Notes: generated by a model not told the origin, from the sequence alone. Shown: positions 27,256 to 36,513, counted from the stretch's first letter. The stretch is DNA of 64,000 nucleotides from Flavobacterium endoglycinae (GCF_017352115.1 NZ_CP071448.1:372001-436000); one strand, 5' to 3'. Made by a program: numbers and translations.

Positions 27256-27798
27256 ATGAAGAATACTTCCCAAGAGTTTGATAATGTAATCGCAGTCTGC
27301 CGAACTTTGTTTATCAATAAAATGAAAGATTATGGCAGTGCATGGAGAATTTTAAGACTTCCATCATTGACAGATCAGATTTTCATAAAAGCACAAAGAA
27401 TTAGAAGTTTACAGGAAAATGAAATCCGTAAAGTTGATGAAGATGAAAAAGGAGAATTTATCGGAATCATCAATTATTCTATTATGGCTTTGATTCAGTT
27501 AGAATTAGGTGTTGTTGACCAGCCTGATCTTGATGTGGAAAAAGCAACTGAATTATATGATGCTAAAGTGCAGCTTACCAAAGATTTAATGGAAGCCAAA
27601 AACCACGATTACGGTGAGGCCTGGCGTGATATGCGAGTAAGTTCTTTAACTGATTTAATTCTGCAGAAACTCCTTCGCGTTAAGCAAATCGAGGATAACA
27701 AAGGTAAAACATTAGTTTCTGAAGGAATTGATGCTAATTATCAGGATATGATTAATTATTCTGTTTTTGCTTTAATCCTTAATCCTATTACGAAATAA
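27256..27798 (+). CDS. DUF1599 domain-containing protein
   Basis: This 180-residue soluble protein is built from two halves with the same pattern: MKDYGSAWRILRLPSLTDQI (about 24-43) and NHDYGEAWRDMRVSSLTDLI (about 116-135), each followed by a helix with INYSIMALI or INYSVFALI. It is an internally duplicated DUF1599 fold of unknown function, related by eye to nucleotide-pyrophosphohydrolase-like all-alpha domains (inference). The position between folP and the BT_3928 gene is conserved in flavobacteria. Confidence 0.88.
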   Translation: MKNTSQEFDNVIAVCRTLFINKMKDYGSAWRILRLPSLTDQIFIKAQRIRSLQENEIRKVDEDEKGEFIGIINYSIMALIQLELGVVDQPDLDVEKATELYDAKVQLTKDLMEAKNHDYGEAWRDMRVSSLTDLILQKLLRVKQIEDNKGKTLVSEGIDANYQDMINYSVFALILNPITK

Positions 27799-27886
27799 AA
27801 TTTCAAAAAATAAAATATCAAATTCCAACTTTAAAATTGGTTTTTGGGATTTAAAAAATTTGGAATTAAAACCCTAAATATTTGTC

Positions 27887-29008
27887 ATGAAAAACATCAT
27901 TACTCAATTTTCCCGATTATTTGTCGGTGTATTATTTATTATTTCTGGATTAATAAAATTGAATGATCCTGTTGGATTTTCATATAAACTGGCCGAATAT
28001 TTTAGTGAGCCGGTTTTCAATTTGCCTTTTTTAGAGCCGCTGGCTTTAGGATTAGCAATTTTTTTAGTAATTCTAGAAGTCGTTCTGGGTGTTATGTTAT
28101 TAGTAGGTTATAAAGCCACACAAACTATCTGGGCATTATTACTTTTAATCATTTTCTTCACGTTCCTTACCTTCTACTCTGCTTATTTTGATGTAGTAAA
28201 AGATTGCGGTTGTTTCGGAGACGCTTTACACTTAACGCCTTGGCAGTCATTTGGTAAAGACGTTATTTTATTATTCTTTATTTTGATTTTATTTATCAAT
28301 CAAAAATTAATAAAACCTTTATTTTCAAATTCAAAAACTAATCTTGTCGTTTATTTAAGCGTTGTTCTATCGGCTTTTATGGCGTATTGGGTTTTAAATC
28401 ATAATCCAATTAAAGATTTTCGTCCGTATAAAGTTGGAAACAACATTCAGAAAGGAATGGAAATTCCAGAAGGCGCTCCAAAATCTGTGGTGGAAATGAT
28501 TTTCATTTACAAAGTAAACGGAGTTGATAAAGAGTTTACTGAGAAAGATTTAATGAATATTCCAGAAGGCGCTACTTTCGTCGATCGTAAAGATAAAGTT
28601 ATTACAGAAGGTTATGTTCCGCCAATTCATGATTTTACGATGACAAAAGATGATGCTGATCATAAAGATGAATTGCTTCAAGAACCAAAATTAGTGATTT
28701 TTGTAACCTATGATTTAAGCAAATCGAAACCAGAAGGCATGAAAAAATTAGCTAAAGTTACAGAAGATGCCAAAGCGAAAGGCTATAAAGTTATTGCCAT
28801 GACCGCATCTGGAGCTGATGAAATCGCAAAAGCTAAAAAAGATTACAATTTAAATGTAGATTTTTACTTCTGCGACGCAACTACCCTAAAAACAGTTGAA
28901 AGAGCCAATCCAAGCATTGTGGTTTTACACAAAGGAACTGTAGTTCAAAAACTTCATTACAACGATATTGATGATTTAAAATTATCTGATACAGCATATA
29001 GTCTTTAA
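27887..29008 (+). CDS. BT_3928-family membrane protein (DoxX-like + thioredoxin-like region)
   Basis: This 373-residue protein has an N-terminal half with four DoxX/MauE-like membrane helices (LFVGVLFIISGLIKLNDPVG start) and a CGCFGD motif in the loop after helix 3, then a fifth helix near 150-170. The C-terminal ~190 residues look periplasmic or cytoplasmic and thioredoxin-like in layout (LVIFVTYDLSKSKPEGMKKL, ending IVVLHKGTVVQ), without CxxC. The family is conserved in Bacteroidota and its role is unproven; MauE-like kinship suggests a part in disulfide or quinone redox chemistry. A terminator follows. Confidence 0.85.
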   Translation: MKNIITQFSRLFVGVLFIISGLIKLNDPVGFSYKLAEYFSEPVFNLPFLEPLALGLAIFLVILEVVLGVMLLVGYKATQTIWALLLLIIFFTFLTFYSAYFDVVKDCGCFGDALHLTPWQSFGKDVILLFFILILFINQKLIKPLFSNSKTNLVVYLSVVLSAFMAYWVLNHNPIKDFRPYKVGNNIQKGMEIPEGAPKSVVEMIFIYKVNGVDKEFTEKDLMNIPEGATFVDRKDKVITEGYVPPIHDFTMTKDDADHKDELLQEPKLVIFVTYDLSKSKPEGMKKLAKVTEDAKAKGYKVIAMTASGADEIAKAKKDYNLNVDFYFCDATTLKTVERANPSIVVLHKGTVVQKLHYNDIDDLKLSDTAYSL

Positions 29009-29028
29009 TCGAATTATAATATCAATAG

Positions 29029-29065
29029 GCGCCGAAAACAATTTAGTTTTTCGGCGCTTTTCTTT
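29029..29065 (+). terminator. Terminator after the BT_3928-family gene
   Basis: A perfect 10-bp stem GCGCCGAAAA (29029-29038) pairs with 29048-29057 across a 9-nt loop and is followed by TTTTCTTTTG. Confidence 0.88.
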
Positions 29066-29264
29066 TGTAAACTATTTTCAGCCAAAAATGCTAAATTTCA
29101 TTTATAAATAATATTCCTACATTTGAATAATAGCAGAATAAATTTTATTCAGACAATAAATTTGTAATGAGTCATTGCTAAATATTCATATACACAATAG
29201 AAAACTTAGAAATTAAAATGCCGCCTATAAACTCGATTAGTCAAAATTTAAATACATATTCACA

Positions 29265-29924
29265 ATGAAAAAACACTGCCATCTAATTATCCTATCTTTT
29301 ACAATTTTATTTAGTATTATAAGTTTTGGGCATAAAAAAAATAACGACCAATCTTATATATTTTTTCTTCATAATAAATTTGTTGAAGAACATAATTTGA
29401 ACGAATTTCACCCAGAATATGGAAAAGCCGAATACAATGAAATTTTAAATTCTTTTAGAAAAGATAATTTTATTGTTTTAAGTGAAATTCGAAGCAAAAA
29501 TACTAACGTTCCAAACTATGCCAAAAAGATTGTAAAGCAGATTCAGGAATTATTAAAAAAAGGTGTTGCACCTAACAAAATAACGGTTATTGGAACATCT
29601 AAAGGCGGTTATATTGCACAATATGTTTCAACGTATTTAGCCAATCCAAATGTAAATTTTGTTTTTATTGGCTGCTTTAGAGATGTTGATATTGAGAAAA
29701 TTCCAGATATTAATTTCTGCGGAAATATTTTGACAATTTATGAAAAATCAGATATTTATGGTGTTTCGGCAATAAGAAGAAAAGAAACTTCAAAACTGAA
29801 AATCAATCATTTTAAAGAAGTTGAACTAAACACTGGTTTAAAACATGGATTTTTGTTCAAAGCATTAGACGGCTGGATTGTGCCATGCAAAAAATGGGCA
29901 TCGGGAAATTATGATTTGAATTAA
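29265..29924 (+). CDS. Secreted alpha/beta-hydrolase-like protein
   Basis: The product has 219 residues with a signal peptide (about 1-22). A nucleophile elbow ITVIGTSKGGYIAQYVS places Ser after GT (GxSxG-like GTSKGG), and a C-terminal LKHGFLF may supply the catalytic His. The family is serine hydrolase-like; the substrate is unknown. Two TAnnTTTG-like boxes (29118-29125 and 29157-29164) lie upstream. A terminator follows its stop. It interrupts the otherwise typical BT_3928-TlpA-tpiA series. Confidence 0.75.
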   Translation: MKKHCHLIILSFTILFSIISFGHKKNNDQSYIFFLHNKFVEEHNLNEFHPEYGKAEYNEILNSFRKDNFIVLSEIRSKNTNVPNYAKKIVKQIQELLKKGVAPNKITVIGTSKGGYIAQYVSTYLANPNVNFVFIGCFRDVDIEKIPDINFCGNILTIYEKSDIYGVSAIRRKETSKLKINHFKEVELNTGLKHGFLFKALDGWIVPCKKWASGNYDLN

Positions 29925-29939
29925 TCAAAATCTCAAAAA

Positions 29940-29976
29940 AAGTCTTCAATAATTATTTTTATTGAAGGCTTTTTTA
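29940..29976 (+). terminator. Terminator of the alpha/beta-hydrolase gene
   Basis: A 9-bp stem CTTCAATAA (29944-29952) pairs with 29959-29967 and is followed by GGC and six T. Confidence 0.85.
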
Positions 29977-30174
29977 TTCCAAATCTGACGTTTTTTTCTC
30001 TTTAAAATTCTTTAAAATGCTATTTTTTTGACATCATTTTCATCTTCTACAAAAATCATTTTAAAAATAAGCCGAATTTCAGACCAACTATTACGATTTC
30101 ATTCCTCTTTTTTAAACCAAAACCGATTGTTTTGTTATAAAATAAACGTCTCTTCAAATTTTGTTAATCTACAT
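29977..30174. other. AT-rich gap with no recognised feature
   Basis: About 200 bp lie between the terminator at 29940-29976 and the tlpA promoter. I see no open frame, no inverted repeat of note and no RNA gene. Confidence 0.5.
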
Positions 30175-30203
30175 TTGGCTTTCAATTTGTTTGTTTAACT
30201 TTG
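30175..30203 (+). promoter_or_regulatory. Promoter of the tlpA-like gene (TTG-N18-TAACTTTG)
   Basis: TTG at 30175-30177 and TAACTTTG at 30196-30203 are 18 bp apart. The ATG is at 30288, leaving a leader of roughly 75-80 nt. Confidence 0.7.
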
Positions 30204-30287
30204 TTCGCAGCCATTTTTTAATGCTCGCAAAACACAATTCAAAACGTGGAATTTCAAATTCCGCTATAAATAATTTTTGACATAACT

Positions 30288-30785
30288 ATGAAACAAATTG
30301 CTTTAGCTGTAATAGCATTTATTACTTTTTCATGCTCTCAAGCTCAGAAAACCAGTTTTTCAAAAGAAGCTTTATCTGAAAAATTATTAGGAACTGATGA
30401 TAGTCAGACTACTTTTAAAAACATTTTAAAAAAATACAAAGGAAAAACATTAGTAATCGAAGTTTGGGCTTCTTGGTGCGGCGACTGTGTAAAAGCAATG
30501 CCGAAATTAAAAGAATTACAAGCTAATAATCCTGATGTTTCTTACCTGTTTATTTCGGCTGATAAAACGGCTGATAAATGGAAAGCAGGAATTGAAAAAC
30601 ACGAATTAAACAAAGGCGATCATTATATGATGAACGACGGGATGAAAGGTCTTTTTGGAAAAGCAATTGACTTAGACTGGATTCCAAGATACATTGTTAT
30701 CGACAAAACTGGGAAAATTGTTTTATACCGTGCTATCGAAACTGATTTCGATAAAATAAATGAAACACTTAAAAGCTTAAAATAA
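30288..30785 (+). CDS. TlpA-family thioredoxin-like lipoprotein
   Basis: The product has 165 residues. A short lipoprotein signal ends at Cys16 (FITFSCSQA). The thioredoxin fold carries the redox motif WCGDC (Cys64, Cys67) in VWASWCGDCVKAMPKL and the cis-proline loop in WIPRYIVIDKTGKIV. It probably works as a periplasm-facing thiol-disulfide reductase, anchored in the membrane. It precedes tpiA by 89 bp, with a weak hairpin between them. Confidence 0.9.
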   Translation: MKQIALAVIAFITFSCSQAQKTSFSKEALSEKLLGTDDSQTTFKNILKKYKGKTLVIEVWASWCGDCVKAMPKLKELQANNPDVSYLFISADKTADKWKAGIEKHELNKGDHYMMNDGMKGLFGKAIDLDWIPRYIVIDKTGKIVLYRAIETDFDKINETLKSLK

Positions 30786-30789
30786 AATC

Positions 30790-30822
30790 AATTTAATGGC
30801 AGTTCTTAAAATGCCGTTATTT
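30790..30822 (+). terminator. Possible weak terminator between tlpA-like gene and tpiA
   Basis: TTAATGGCA (about 30792-30800) can pair with TGCCGTTA (about 30811-30818, one wobble) and is followed by TTTTG. The stem is short and the T-run poor, so read-through into tpiA is plausible. Confidence 0.4.
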
Positions 30823-30874
30823 TGATTTACGTCATTCAAACAAAAAAATTAAAAGAATAACAAAAACTACCAAA

Positions 30875-31627
30875 ATGAGAAAATCGATTGTTGCAGGAAA
30901 CTGGAAAATGCATAAAAATGCAGCTCAAACTGAAGAATTATTAAACGAGTTAATTGCTAAAGTTCCAGCAAAAACTAATGCACAAGTAATTGTAGCGCCA
31001 ACTTTTGTAAACTTACAAGCGGCAGCTGCAAAATTAAAAAACACAACTATTGGAGTTTCTGCTCAAAACGTTCACCAAGCTGAAGGTGGCGCTTTTACAG
31101 GAGAAATCTCTGCAGATATGTTAACAAGCATTGGTGTTAACACCGTAATTTTAGGTCACTCTGAGCGTAGAGCTATTTTCCACGAAACAGATGCTTTAAT
31201 CGCAAGTAAAGTAGATACTGCTTTGAAACATGACATGACAGTTATTTTCTGTTTTGGAGAAGAATTAAAAGATCGTCAATCTGGAAATCACTTCAACATT
31301 GTTGAAAACCAATTACGTGATGGTGTATTCCACATTGCAAAAGAATCTTGGTCTAAAATTGTTTTAGCATACGAGCCAGTTTGGGCTATCGGAACAGGAG
31401 AAACTGCTTCGCCAGAGCAAGCTCAAGAAATGCACGAATTCATTAGAGAAACTATCCGTAAAGCTTTTGGAGGTGAAATCGCTGATGAAGTTTCTATTTT
31501 ATACGGTGGTTCTGTAAAACCAGAAAACGCTAAAGAAATCTTCTCTAAACCAGACGTAGATGGTGGTTTAATTGGAGGTGCAGCTTTAAAAGCAGATGAT
31601 TTCTTGGCTATTGTTACAGCTATCTAA
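30875..31627 (+). CDS. tpiA: Triosephosphate isomerase
   Basis: This 250-residue TIM-barrel enzyme interconverts glyceraldehyde-3-phosphate and dihydroxyacetone phosphate. GNWKMHKN holds the catalytic Lys, LGHSERR the His, AYEPVWAIGTGE the catalytic Glu and flexible loop, and YGGSVKPEN the phosphate site; all are intact. The heptanucleotide microsatellite begins directly after its stop codon. Confidence 0.98.
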   Translation: MRKSIVAGNWKMHKNAAQTEELLNELIAKVPAKTNAQVIVAPTFVNLQAAAAKLKNTTIGVSAQNVHQAEGGAFTGEISADMLTSIGVNTVILGHSERRAIFHETDALIASKVDTALKHDMTVIFCFGEELKDRQSGNHFNIVENQLRDGVFHIAKESWSKIVLAYEPVWAIGTGETASPEQAQEMHEFIRETIRKAFGGEIADEVSILYGGSVKPENAKEIFSKPDVDGGLIGGAALKADDFLAIVTAI

Positions 31628-31724
31628 GATTTTAGATTTTAGATTTTAGATTTTAGATTTTAGATTTTAGATTTTAGATTTTAGATTTTAGATTTTAGAT
31701 TTTAGATTTTAGATTTTAGATTTT
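31628..31724. repeat. Heptanucleotide microsatellite (GATTTTA)13.9
   Basis: Thirteen perfect copies of GATTTTA (31628-31718) and a partial fourteenth (31719-31724) start at the base after the tpiA stop. A second, shorter heptamer run of AATTTTT (about 31793-31817, 3.5 copies) lies on the other side of the terminator. Slippage would change spacing between the tpiA stop and its terminator, not any reading frame. Confidence 0.97.
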
Positions 31725-31737
31725 GAAATCGCTATAT

Positions 31738-31770
31738 AAAAAAAGCGTTCGCTGTGCGAACGCTTTTTTT
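31738..31770. terminator. Bidirectional terminator between tpiA and the 31825 gene
   Basis: A perfect 8-bp stem GCGTTCGC (31745-31752) pairs with 31756-31763, with seven A on the left and seven T on the right. This lets it serve both convergent genes. Confidence 0.93.
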
Positions 31771-31824
31771 ATTGATACTACAACTCAGTTTTAATTTTTA
31801 ATTTTTAATTTTTAATTAAATAAA

Positions 31825-34125
31825 TCAATTAATAAACGACGACAATAACGGACAATCGTATTTTTTGAAAATTGACGTTTTACTATAAACTGAATAAAAA
31901 TCACGAAGTTCTTTTCCAGCTTTAAAAGCAGGTCTATTGTCATCGATAAAATCGGCGTAATATCCATAATAATTACATTCGAAAATCATTAAACTTGCCA
32001 TTGCCTTTTCGTTGTTGTTTTTGGACATTTTTAAGGCTTTTTTATAATACAATTTCGCCATTTTCAAATTGTAATAATTTTCGTTTTGGTATTTCTTTTC
32101 ATTGGCGGAGTTGTCACCGTAAATGTAATCTACATAAGAACTTCCAGAAGTCCAGTCGTATGCGCTCATCATCCAAGAGTTTCCTAAATACGAAACATTA
32201 AAGTAAGCATGCGCTAATTGCAGGTTACTAGATGCTGTATTTTGTTTTTTCAGCTGAATCAATTTGGCAATAAAATCTGTTTTATTGAAGTGATAATCGA
32301 ATTTTCGCTCTTCCTGTTTTTGAAGAATTTTTGGCGTAAAAGGATTTTCATTCAAATAATTTTTATACTCATAATTCTTATCCCAAAAATCCTTCGGCAT
32401 GCTGGCAAATGTTTCGTAAGCCAATTCCAGATTATTATTTCTGAAAGCAATGGTTCCTTTTAAATCTTTATAATAATTTACATCAGAAGCAATGGTTCCC
32501 GTACAAAGATATTTTTCAAAAGGTGTTTTATCATCTTTCTTCTGCAAAGCAATTAATCGATCTATATCTTCTGTAGTAGCATGACGATCAAAATAACCAA
32601 TATAACTATAAAAATAAGGACTGTCGTAAACAGAATATCCACCTTCATTTTTAATATCAGATTTCATGTTTAAGAGACCTGCTAAAACAGTATCCCCTTT
32701 TTTGTAGAATTCGTCACTTGCAATTCGATATAAACTGTATAAGTTTTTAAACAATCCATTATCTTTTTCTGCCAAATTTTCAATTGAATTGAAATACGTA
32801 TAAAGCTGATTTTGTACTTTTTCGTTCTTCAAATCATCTTGTTTTAAAGAAACTAAAGCCAATAACATGTTCTTCTGCATTTGTATTGATGAATTAGCAT
32901 TTGAAGAAATCATAGCAGTATATTTCTTTCCTAAATCTATTTCATCATTCAAAAATAAAATTTGTGCAATTGCTGCACTCAAATAGTCTCTTTGCTCGCC
33001 AGAAGTTTTATCATGAATACTAATTAGAAAATCCCTTACTTGTCTTAAATAAAAAATGTCTTTGGTGTAATTTTCAGCTTTAGCTTTGGCATAATTATCA
33101 TACCAACTCATACTATCAAATACAACAGAAGGCGTTCCATTATTTGTATATTGCGGTGTTAAAAGCCAGTCTTCTAACTTATTAATTTCTCTACCAATCA
33201 AAAAACTCAAATACAAACTATTTGGATTGAGTTCGTGTATTTTTTTTAGTGTTTCTAAATCTGGTGCTGGATTTCTAAGACTTTCGATCGTTAGAATAGC
33301 GCTTCTTTCTGCATCGTTTTGAGCCAACGCTAAAGTTTCATTTTTCAGTTTCCAGTTATAATGCTGTAAAACAGCAAATGATTTTTCTTCGCATGAAACG
33401 AATACTTTGCTTAAAAGATAGTTCTGCATTGGAAAATCAGTAATACACAAAGCTCTGTAATACAATGCCCAAGGTTTCAAAATGGTGTTTGATTCTTTAG
33501 TAAAATAAGTATCATACAATTTGATTACCTGGTTTTTATCTCCGGCATAAAAACTAAATCTTAAATATAAAAACGCATATCGCTGTTTCAAAAAATCATC
33601 TTTGGCAGAATTTATTTTTTTATCAAAACTTCCTAAATCAGGTAATGCATGGTTTTGATTTCCATATCCAATATTTCCCCATGATTCCCATTGTACTTCT
33701 TGGCTGCTGCTGTATTCTATTTTCTTAGCAAATACAATATAATTGAGATAAGCTTTGTTTTTTGACTTTAATAATGCCTGTATAAAAGTATTTTTAGGAA
33801 ATGCTGTTTGTAATGTTTTATTTTCAAAAGCACTTTCAATCAGCTCAGAATTTGTTTCGTATAAAATAGTATAAACATCTTCAGGTTTAACAGTTTCTCC
33901 TAATTTTTTCTGCCATTCTTTACAATTTACATCCCAATCGATTGTAGAAATAGTATTGGTAGAATAATACAAGTCTGCCGAATAATAAAACGGCGTGAGT
34001 TTAAAAAAACCTGCTCTTTCTGCTTTAAACAATGCTAAACGAGAAGTTTCGGGTTCTACACTCCATCCGCATGCAGACGAAAGCTGAAAAACCAATAACA
34101 AAAACAAACTGCTAAAAACTTTCAT
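31825..34125 (-). CDS. Large secreted protein of unknown function (TPR-like helices)
   Basis: The product has 766 residues from the ATG at complement 34123-34125, chosen because it gives a clean signal peptide (MKVFSSLFLLLVFQLSSACGW). Upstream in-frame Met codons at 34152 and 34176 would add a charged leader and overlap the preceding gene more. After CGWSVEPETSRLALF the protein is largely alpha-helical with repeated pairs such as LQLAHAYFNVSYLGNSW and KLYYKKALKMSKNNNEKAMA, resembling degenerate TPR. The Cys in SSACGW may be a lipid site. I do not recognise the family. It overlaps the upstream lipoprotein gene by 14 bp, so the pair is translationally coupled. Confidence 0.78.
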   Translation of the reverse strand: MKVFSSLFLLLVFQLSSACGWSVEPETSRLALFKAERAGFFKLTPFYYSADLYYSTNTISTIDWDVNCKEWQKKLGETVKPEDVYTILYETNSELIESAFENKTLQTAFPKNTFIQALLKSKNKAYLNYIVFAKKIEYSSSQEVQWESWGNIGYGNQNHALPDLGSFDKKINSAKDDFLKQRYAFLYLRFSFYAGDKNQVIKLYDTYFTKESNTILKPWALYYRALCITDFPMQNYLLSKVFVSCEEKSFAVLQHYNWKLKNETLALAQNDAERSAILTIESLRNPAPDLETLKKIHELNPNSLYLSFLIGREINKLEDWLLTPQYTNNGTPSVVFDSMSWYDNYAKAKAENYTKDIFYLRQVRDFLISIHDKTSGEQRDYLSAAIAQILFLNDEIDLGKKYTAMISSNANSSIQMQKNMLLALVSLKQDDLKNEKVQNQLYTYFNSIENLAEKDNGLFKNLYSLYRIASDEFYKKGDTVLAGLLNMKSDIKNEGGYSVYDSPYFYSYIGYFDRHATTEDIDRLIALQKKDDKTPFEKYLCTGTIASDVNYYKDLKGTIAFRNNNLELAYETFASMPKDFWDKNYEYKNYLNENPFTPKILQKQEERKFDYHFNKTDFIAKLIQLKKQNTASSNLQLAHAYFNVSYLGNSWMMSAYDWTSGSSYVDYIYGDNSANEKKYQNENYYNLKMAKLYYKKALKMSKNNNEKAMASLMIFECNYYGYYADFIDDNRPAFKAGKELRDFYSVYSKTSIFKKYDCPLLSSFIN

Positions 34126-35248
34126 AGTATTTGGATATATTTTCGGTTCCATAATCTTTAATGTATTTTTTATCAAAAGAGAAAAACGTTATTTTCGTCT
34201 GATCGTCAATTGAAATTTTATTTTTTATAATCGAAATCATTTTTTGCAATTCAGCATCAGAAATTTTCTCTATTCTGATTTCGTCTCCGTTTCGCAAATA
34301 GGTTCCGCCAACCAAAATATCATCTTGTAAAAGGTATTTATCATTGTCAATCTTCTTAAACTTATTCCTATTGTTGATTATATCTTCATAATCAGATAAA
34401 ATTCCTTTAAACTCATTTCCCCTAAAGACAACTGCCCAGCTGTATAATGGCAAAGCAACATCCAGTTTTAGTTTATAATCACTATGGGTTAAATATTGTT
34501 CTAATTCTGTACTCGTTCCTATTGAATTTTTAGTCTGAAAATCATCTGGTTTTGTGATATTATAGCACATCAGCAATCCTTTATCAACTGGCGGAATTCC
34601 TGCTTTTGTGGCATATTTATACTGCCATAAACGAATCGTTGCCGCAATTTTAGCATTAGGAAACTGATTTTTGACTTTATCCAATAAATAAAAATAGTTC
34701 TTCTTTGATTTTTCTGTCCAGTCGCAGTCTATAAGGATCTCTTTAAAATCTAATTTTAATTTAGCCAATTCAGCAGATCGCACTGAATCATAATTTAATG
34801 ATTTATAGTTTTCCTGATTATAATCACTTCTTGTATAAACAATATTTGATGCTTTTCTTTGAGCCTTACTCTCGAGCATTTTTTTACCAATATCCTGCAC
34901 GCGTTTCGCAATTCTAATAGCAAGACTATCCAGTTGTTTTTTATTGGTATTCAAAACAACATCATTTGCGATAAAAATACTAGGTGTAACTTCCGGATTG
35001 CTTTCGTTTAGTTCTATATTTCTGATTGTGGCCACTGGAAGTGCTTCTTTGGAATATGGATTCCAGTTTACATCAAAAAAACGGAGATATAAATGTTTTA
35101 CACCCATTTTATGAATCAAAGAATCATCTTCCTGCTGAAAGTACAAATCTGTTTTCCAGTAACAAAAAGACCGAACAATATCATGTTCTTTCACACAACC
35201 CATTCCGTTTAAGATAAGAAAGAGTAAAATAATAAGCATATTCTTCAT
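34112..35248 (-). CDS. Conserved-looking lipoprotein of unknown function, possible TIM-barrel
   Basis: The product has 378 residues from the ATG at complement 35246-35248, giving the lipoprotein signal MKNMLIILLFLILNGMGC with Cys18. The mature part runs strand-helix-strand: HLYLRFFDVNWNP, then EILIDCDWTEKSKKNYFYLL, then KIAATIRLWQYKYATKAGIPP, then GLLMCYNITKPDDF, then LKLDVALPLYSWAVVFRGNEF. That spacing of short strands ending in acidic or aromatic residues resembles a glycoside-hydrolase-like beta/alpha barrel (inference). No named family is recognised. It is the first gene of a two-gene unit whose second gene starts inside its last 14 bp. Confidence 0.75.
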   Translation of the reverse strand: MKNMLIILLFLILNGMGCVKEHDIVRSFCYWKTDLYFQQEDDSLIHKMGVKHLYLRFFDVNWNPYSKEALPVATIRNIELNESNPEVTPSIFIANDVVLNTNKKQLDSLAIRIAKRVQDIGKKMLESKAQRKASNIVYTRSDYNQENYKSLNYDSVRSAELAKLKLDFKEILIDCDWTEKSKKNYFYLLDKVKNQFPNAKIAATIRLWQYKYATKAGIPPVDKGLLMCYNITKPDDFQTKNSIGTSTELEQYLTHSDYKLKLDVALPLYSWAVVFRGNEFKGILSDYEDIINNRNKFKKIDNDKYLLQDDILVGGTYLRNGDEIRIEKISDAELQKMISIIKNKISIDDQTKITFFSFDKKYIKDYGTENISKYYESF

Positions 35249-35339
35249 AACGTGAAAATTCCTATAAAAGAAGATCAAAGTTAGCATTAATAATTTCCAG
35301 TTTCTGATTTATTTATGAACAACTTTTGCATTTGATTCA

Positions 35340-35347
35340 TACCTTTG
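35340..35347 (+). promoter_or_regulatory. -7 box TACCTTTG of prmA-clpS
   Basis: TACCTTTG matches TAnnTTTG exactly and lies 14 bp before the ATG at 35362, giving a very short leader. The -33 TTG is not at ideal spacing (35326 or 35332). Confidence 0.5.
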
Positions 35348-35361
35348 CAAAAATTTTTTTT

Positions 35362-36195
35362 ATGTCAAATATATATTTAGGATATCACTTTACGATAGAG
35401 CCAAAAGAATTTGGATCAGAAATTTTAGTTGCTGAATTGGGCGAAAAAGCGTTTGAAAGTTTTACAGAGACTGAAAACGGAATTTCGGCTTTTGTGAAGA
35501 AAGATTTATGGGACGAAAATATTCTCGATGATATTTATATTTTGCAGTCTGAAGAGTTTAAAATTGAATATACAATTGAAGAAATCGATCAGGTGAACTG
35601 GAATGAAGAATGGGAAAAAAACTTTGAACCTATTGATGTAGATGGAAAATGCCATGTTCGCGCTCCTTTTCATGAAAAAACAGATGCTGAATTTGATATT
35701 GTAATCGAACCTAAAATGAGTTTTGGAACTGGTCATCACGAAACCACTCATATGATGATCCAGCATTTATTGGAAATGGACGTTAAAGGTTTAAAAACTC
35801 TTGATATGGGATGCGGAACTGCCATTTTAGCCATTTTAGCCGAAATGAAAGGCGCAGAACCTATTGATGCTATCGATATTGACAATTGGTGTTACCTCAA
35901 CTCTATCGAAAATGCAGAACGCAATAATTGTAAACACATCAGCGTTTATGAAGGCGATGCAGCATTATTGGCAGGAAAAAAATACGATTTGATTATTGCC
36001 AACATCAACAGAAACATTTTGTTAAACGATATGCAGGCTTATGTAGATAGTTTAAACCCAAAAGGAATTATTCTATTCAGCGGTTTTTATGAAGAAGATA
36101 TTCCTTTTATCGATGCTTCATGTACTGAAAAAGGCTTAACGTATGTTAAAAAGCTTCAGCGAAACAACTGGGTTTCATTAAAATACGTAAATTAG
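35362..36195 (+). CDS. prmA: Ribosomal protein L11 methyltransferase
   Basis: This 277-residue class I SAM methyltransferase trimethylates ribosomal protein L11. The N-terminal substrate domain comes first. PKMSFGTGHHETTHMM, SAM motif I LDMGCGTAILAILAEMKGA, acidic DAIDIDNW and the post-motif IIANINRNILL follow. The ATG at 35362 fits the family's usual length; a TTG 36 bp upstream falls before the -7 box. clpS follows after 42 bp. Confidence 0.96.
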   Translation: MSNIYLGYHFTIEPKEFGSEILVAELGEKAFESFTETENGISAFVKKDLWDENILDDIYILQSEEFKIEYTIEEIDQVNWNEEWEKNFEPIDVDGKCHVRAPFHEKTDAEFDIVIEPKMSFGTGHHETTHMMIQHLLEMDVKGLKTLDMGCGTAILAILAEMKGAEPIDAIDIDNWCYLNSIENAERNNCKHISVYEGDAALLAGKKYDLIIANINRNILLNDMQAYVDSLNPKGIILFSGFYEEDIPFIDASCTEKGLTYVKKLQRNNWVSLKYVN

Positions 36196-36237
36196 TATAA
36201 AGGAATTACAACAAACAAGTACAAAAACTTATAAAAA

Positions 36238-36513
36238 ATGAGTACTAAAGAAAAAGTAAAAGAAAGAGTTCGCGAAAAGCAGGCTACAGTCTTCAATAAC
36301 GAAATTGTTCTTTACAACGACGATGTAAATACTTTTGATCACGTTATTGACACACTTATGCGTGTTTGTGACCATACTCCTGAACAAGCAGAACAATGTT
36401 CCTTAATTGTACATTACAACGGAAAATGCACTGTAAAAACAGGTCCTATCGACAAATTAAAACCGCAATGTACACTTCTTTTAGAAGCTGGGCTTAGTGC
36501 CGAGATTGTTTAG
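36238..36513 (+). CDS. clpS: ATP-dependent Clp protease adaptor ClpS
   Basis: This 91-residue protein has the ClpS fold: VLYNDDVNTFDHVIDTL (N-degron pocket residues N/D), then the helix HTPEQAEQCSLIVHYNGKC and the strand CTVKTG. It brings N-end-rule substrates to ClpAP/ClpCP. It forms an operon with prmA, the common flavobacterial order, and a long perfect terminator hairpin follows. Confidence 0.96.
   Translation: MSTKEKVKERVREKQATVFNNEIVLYNDDVNTFDHVIDTLMRVCDHTPEQAEQCSLIVHYNGKCTVKTGPIDKLKPQCTLLLEAGLSAEIV

Noticed and set aside
35326..35361. Upstream TTG start for prmA
   Set aside because: It would start before the -7 box at 35340-35347 and adds residues not typical of the family.
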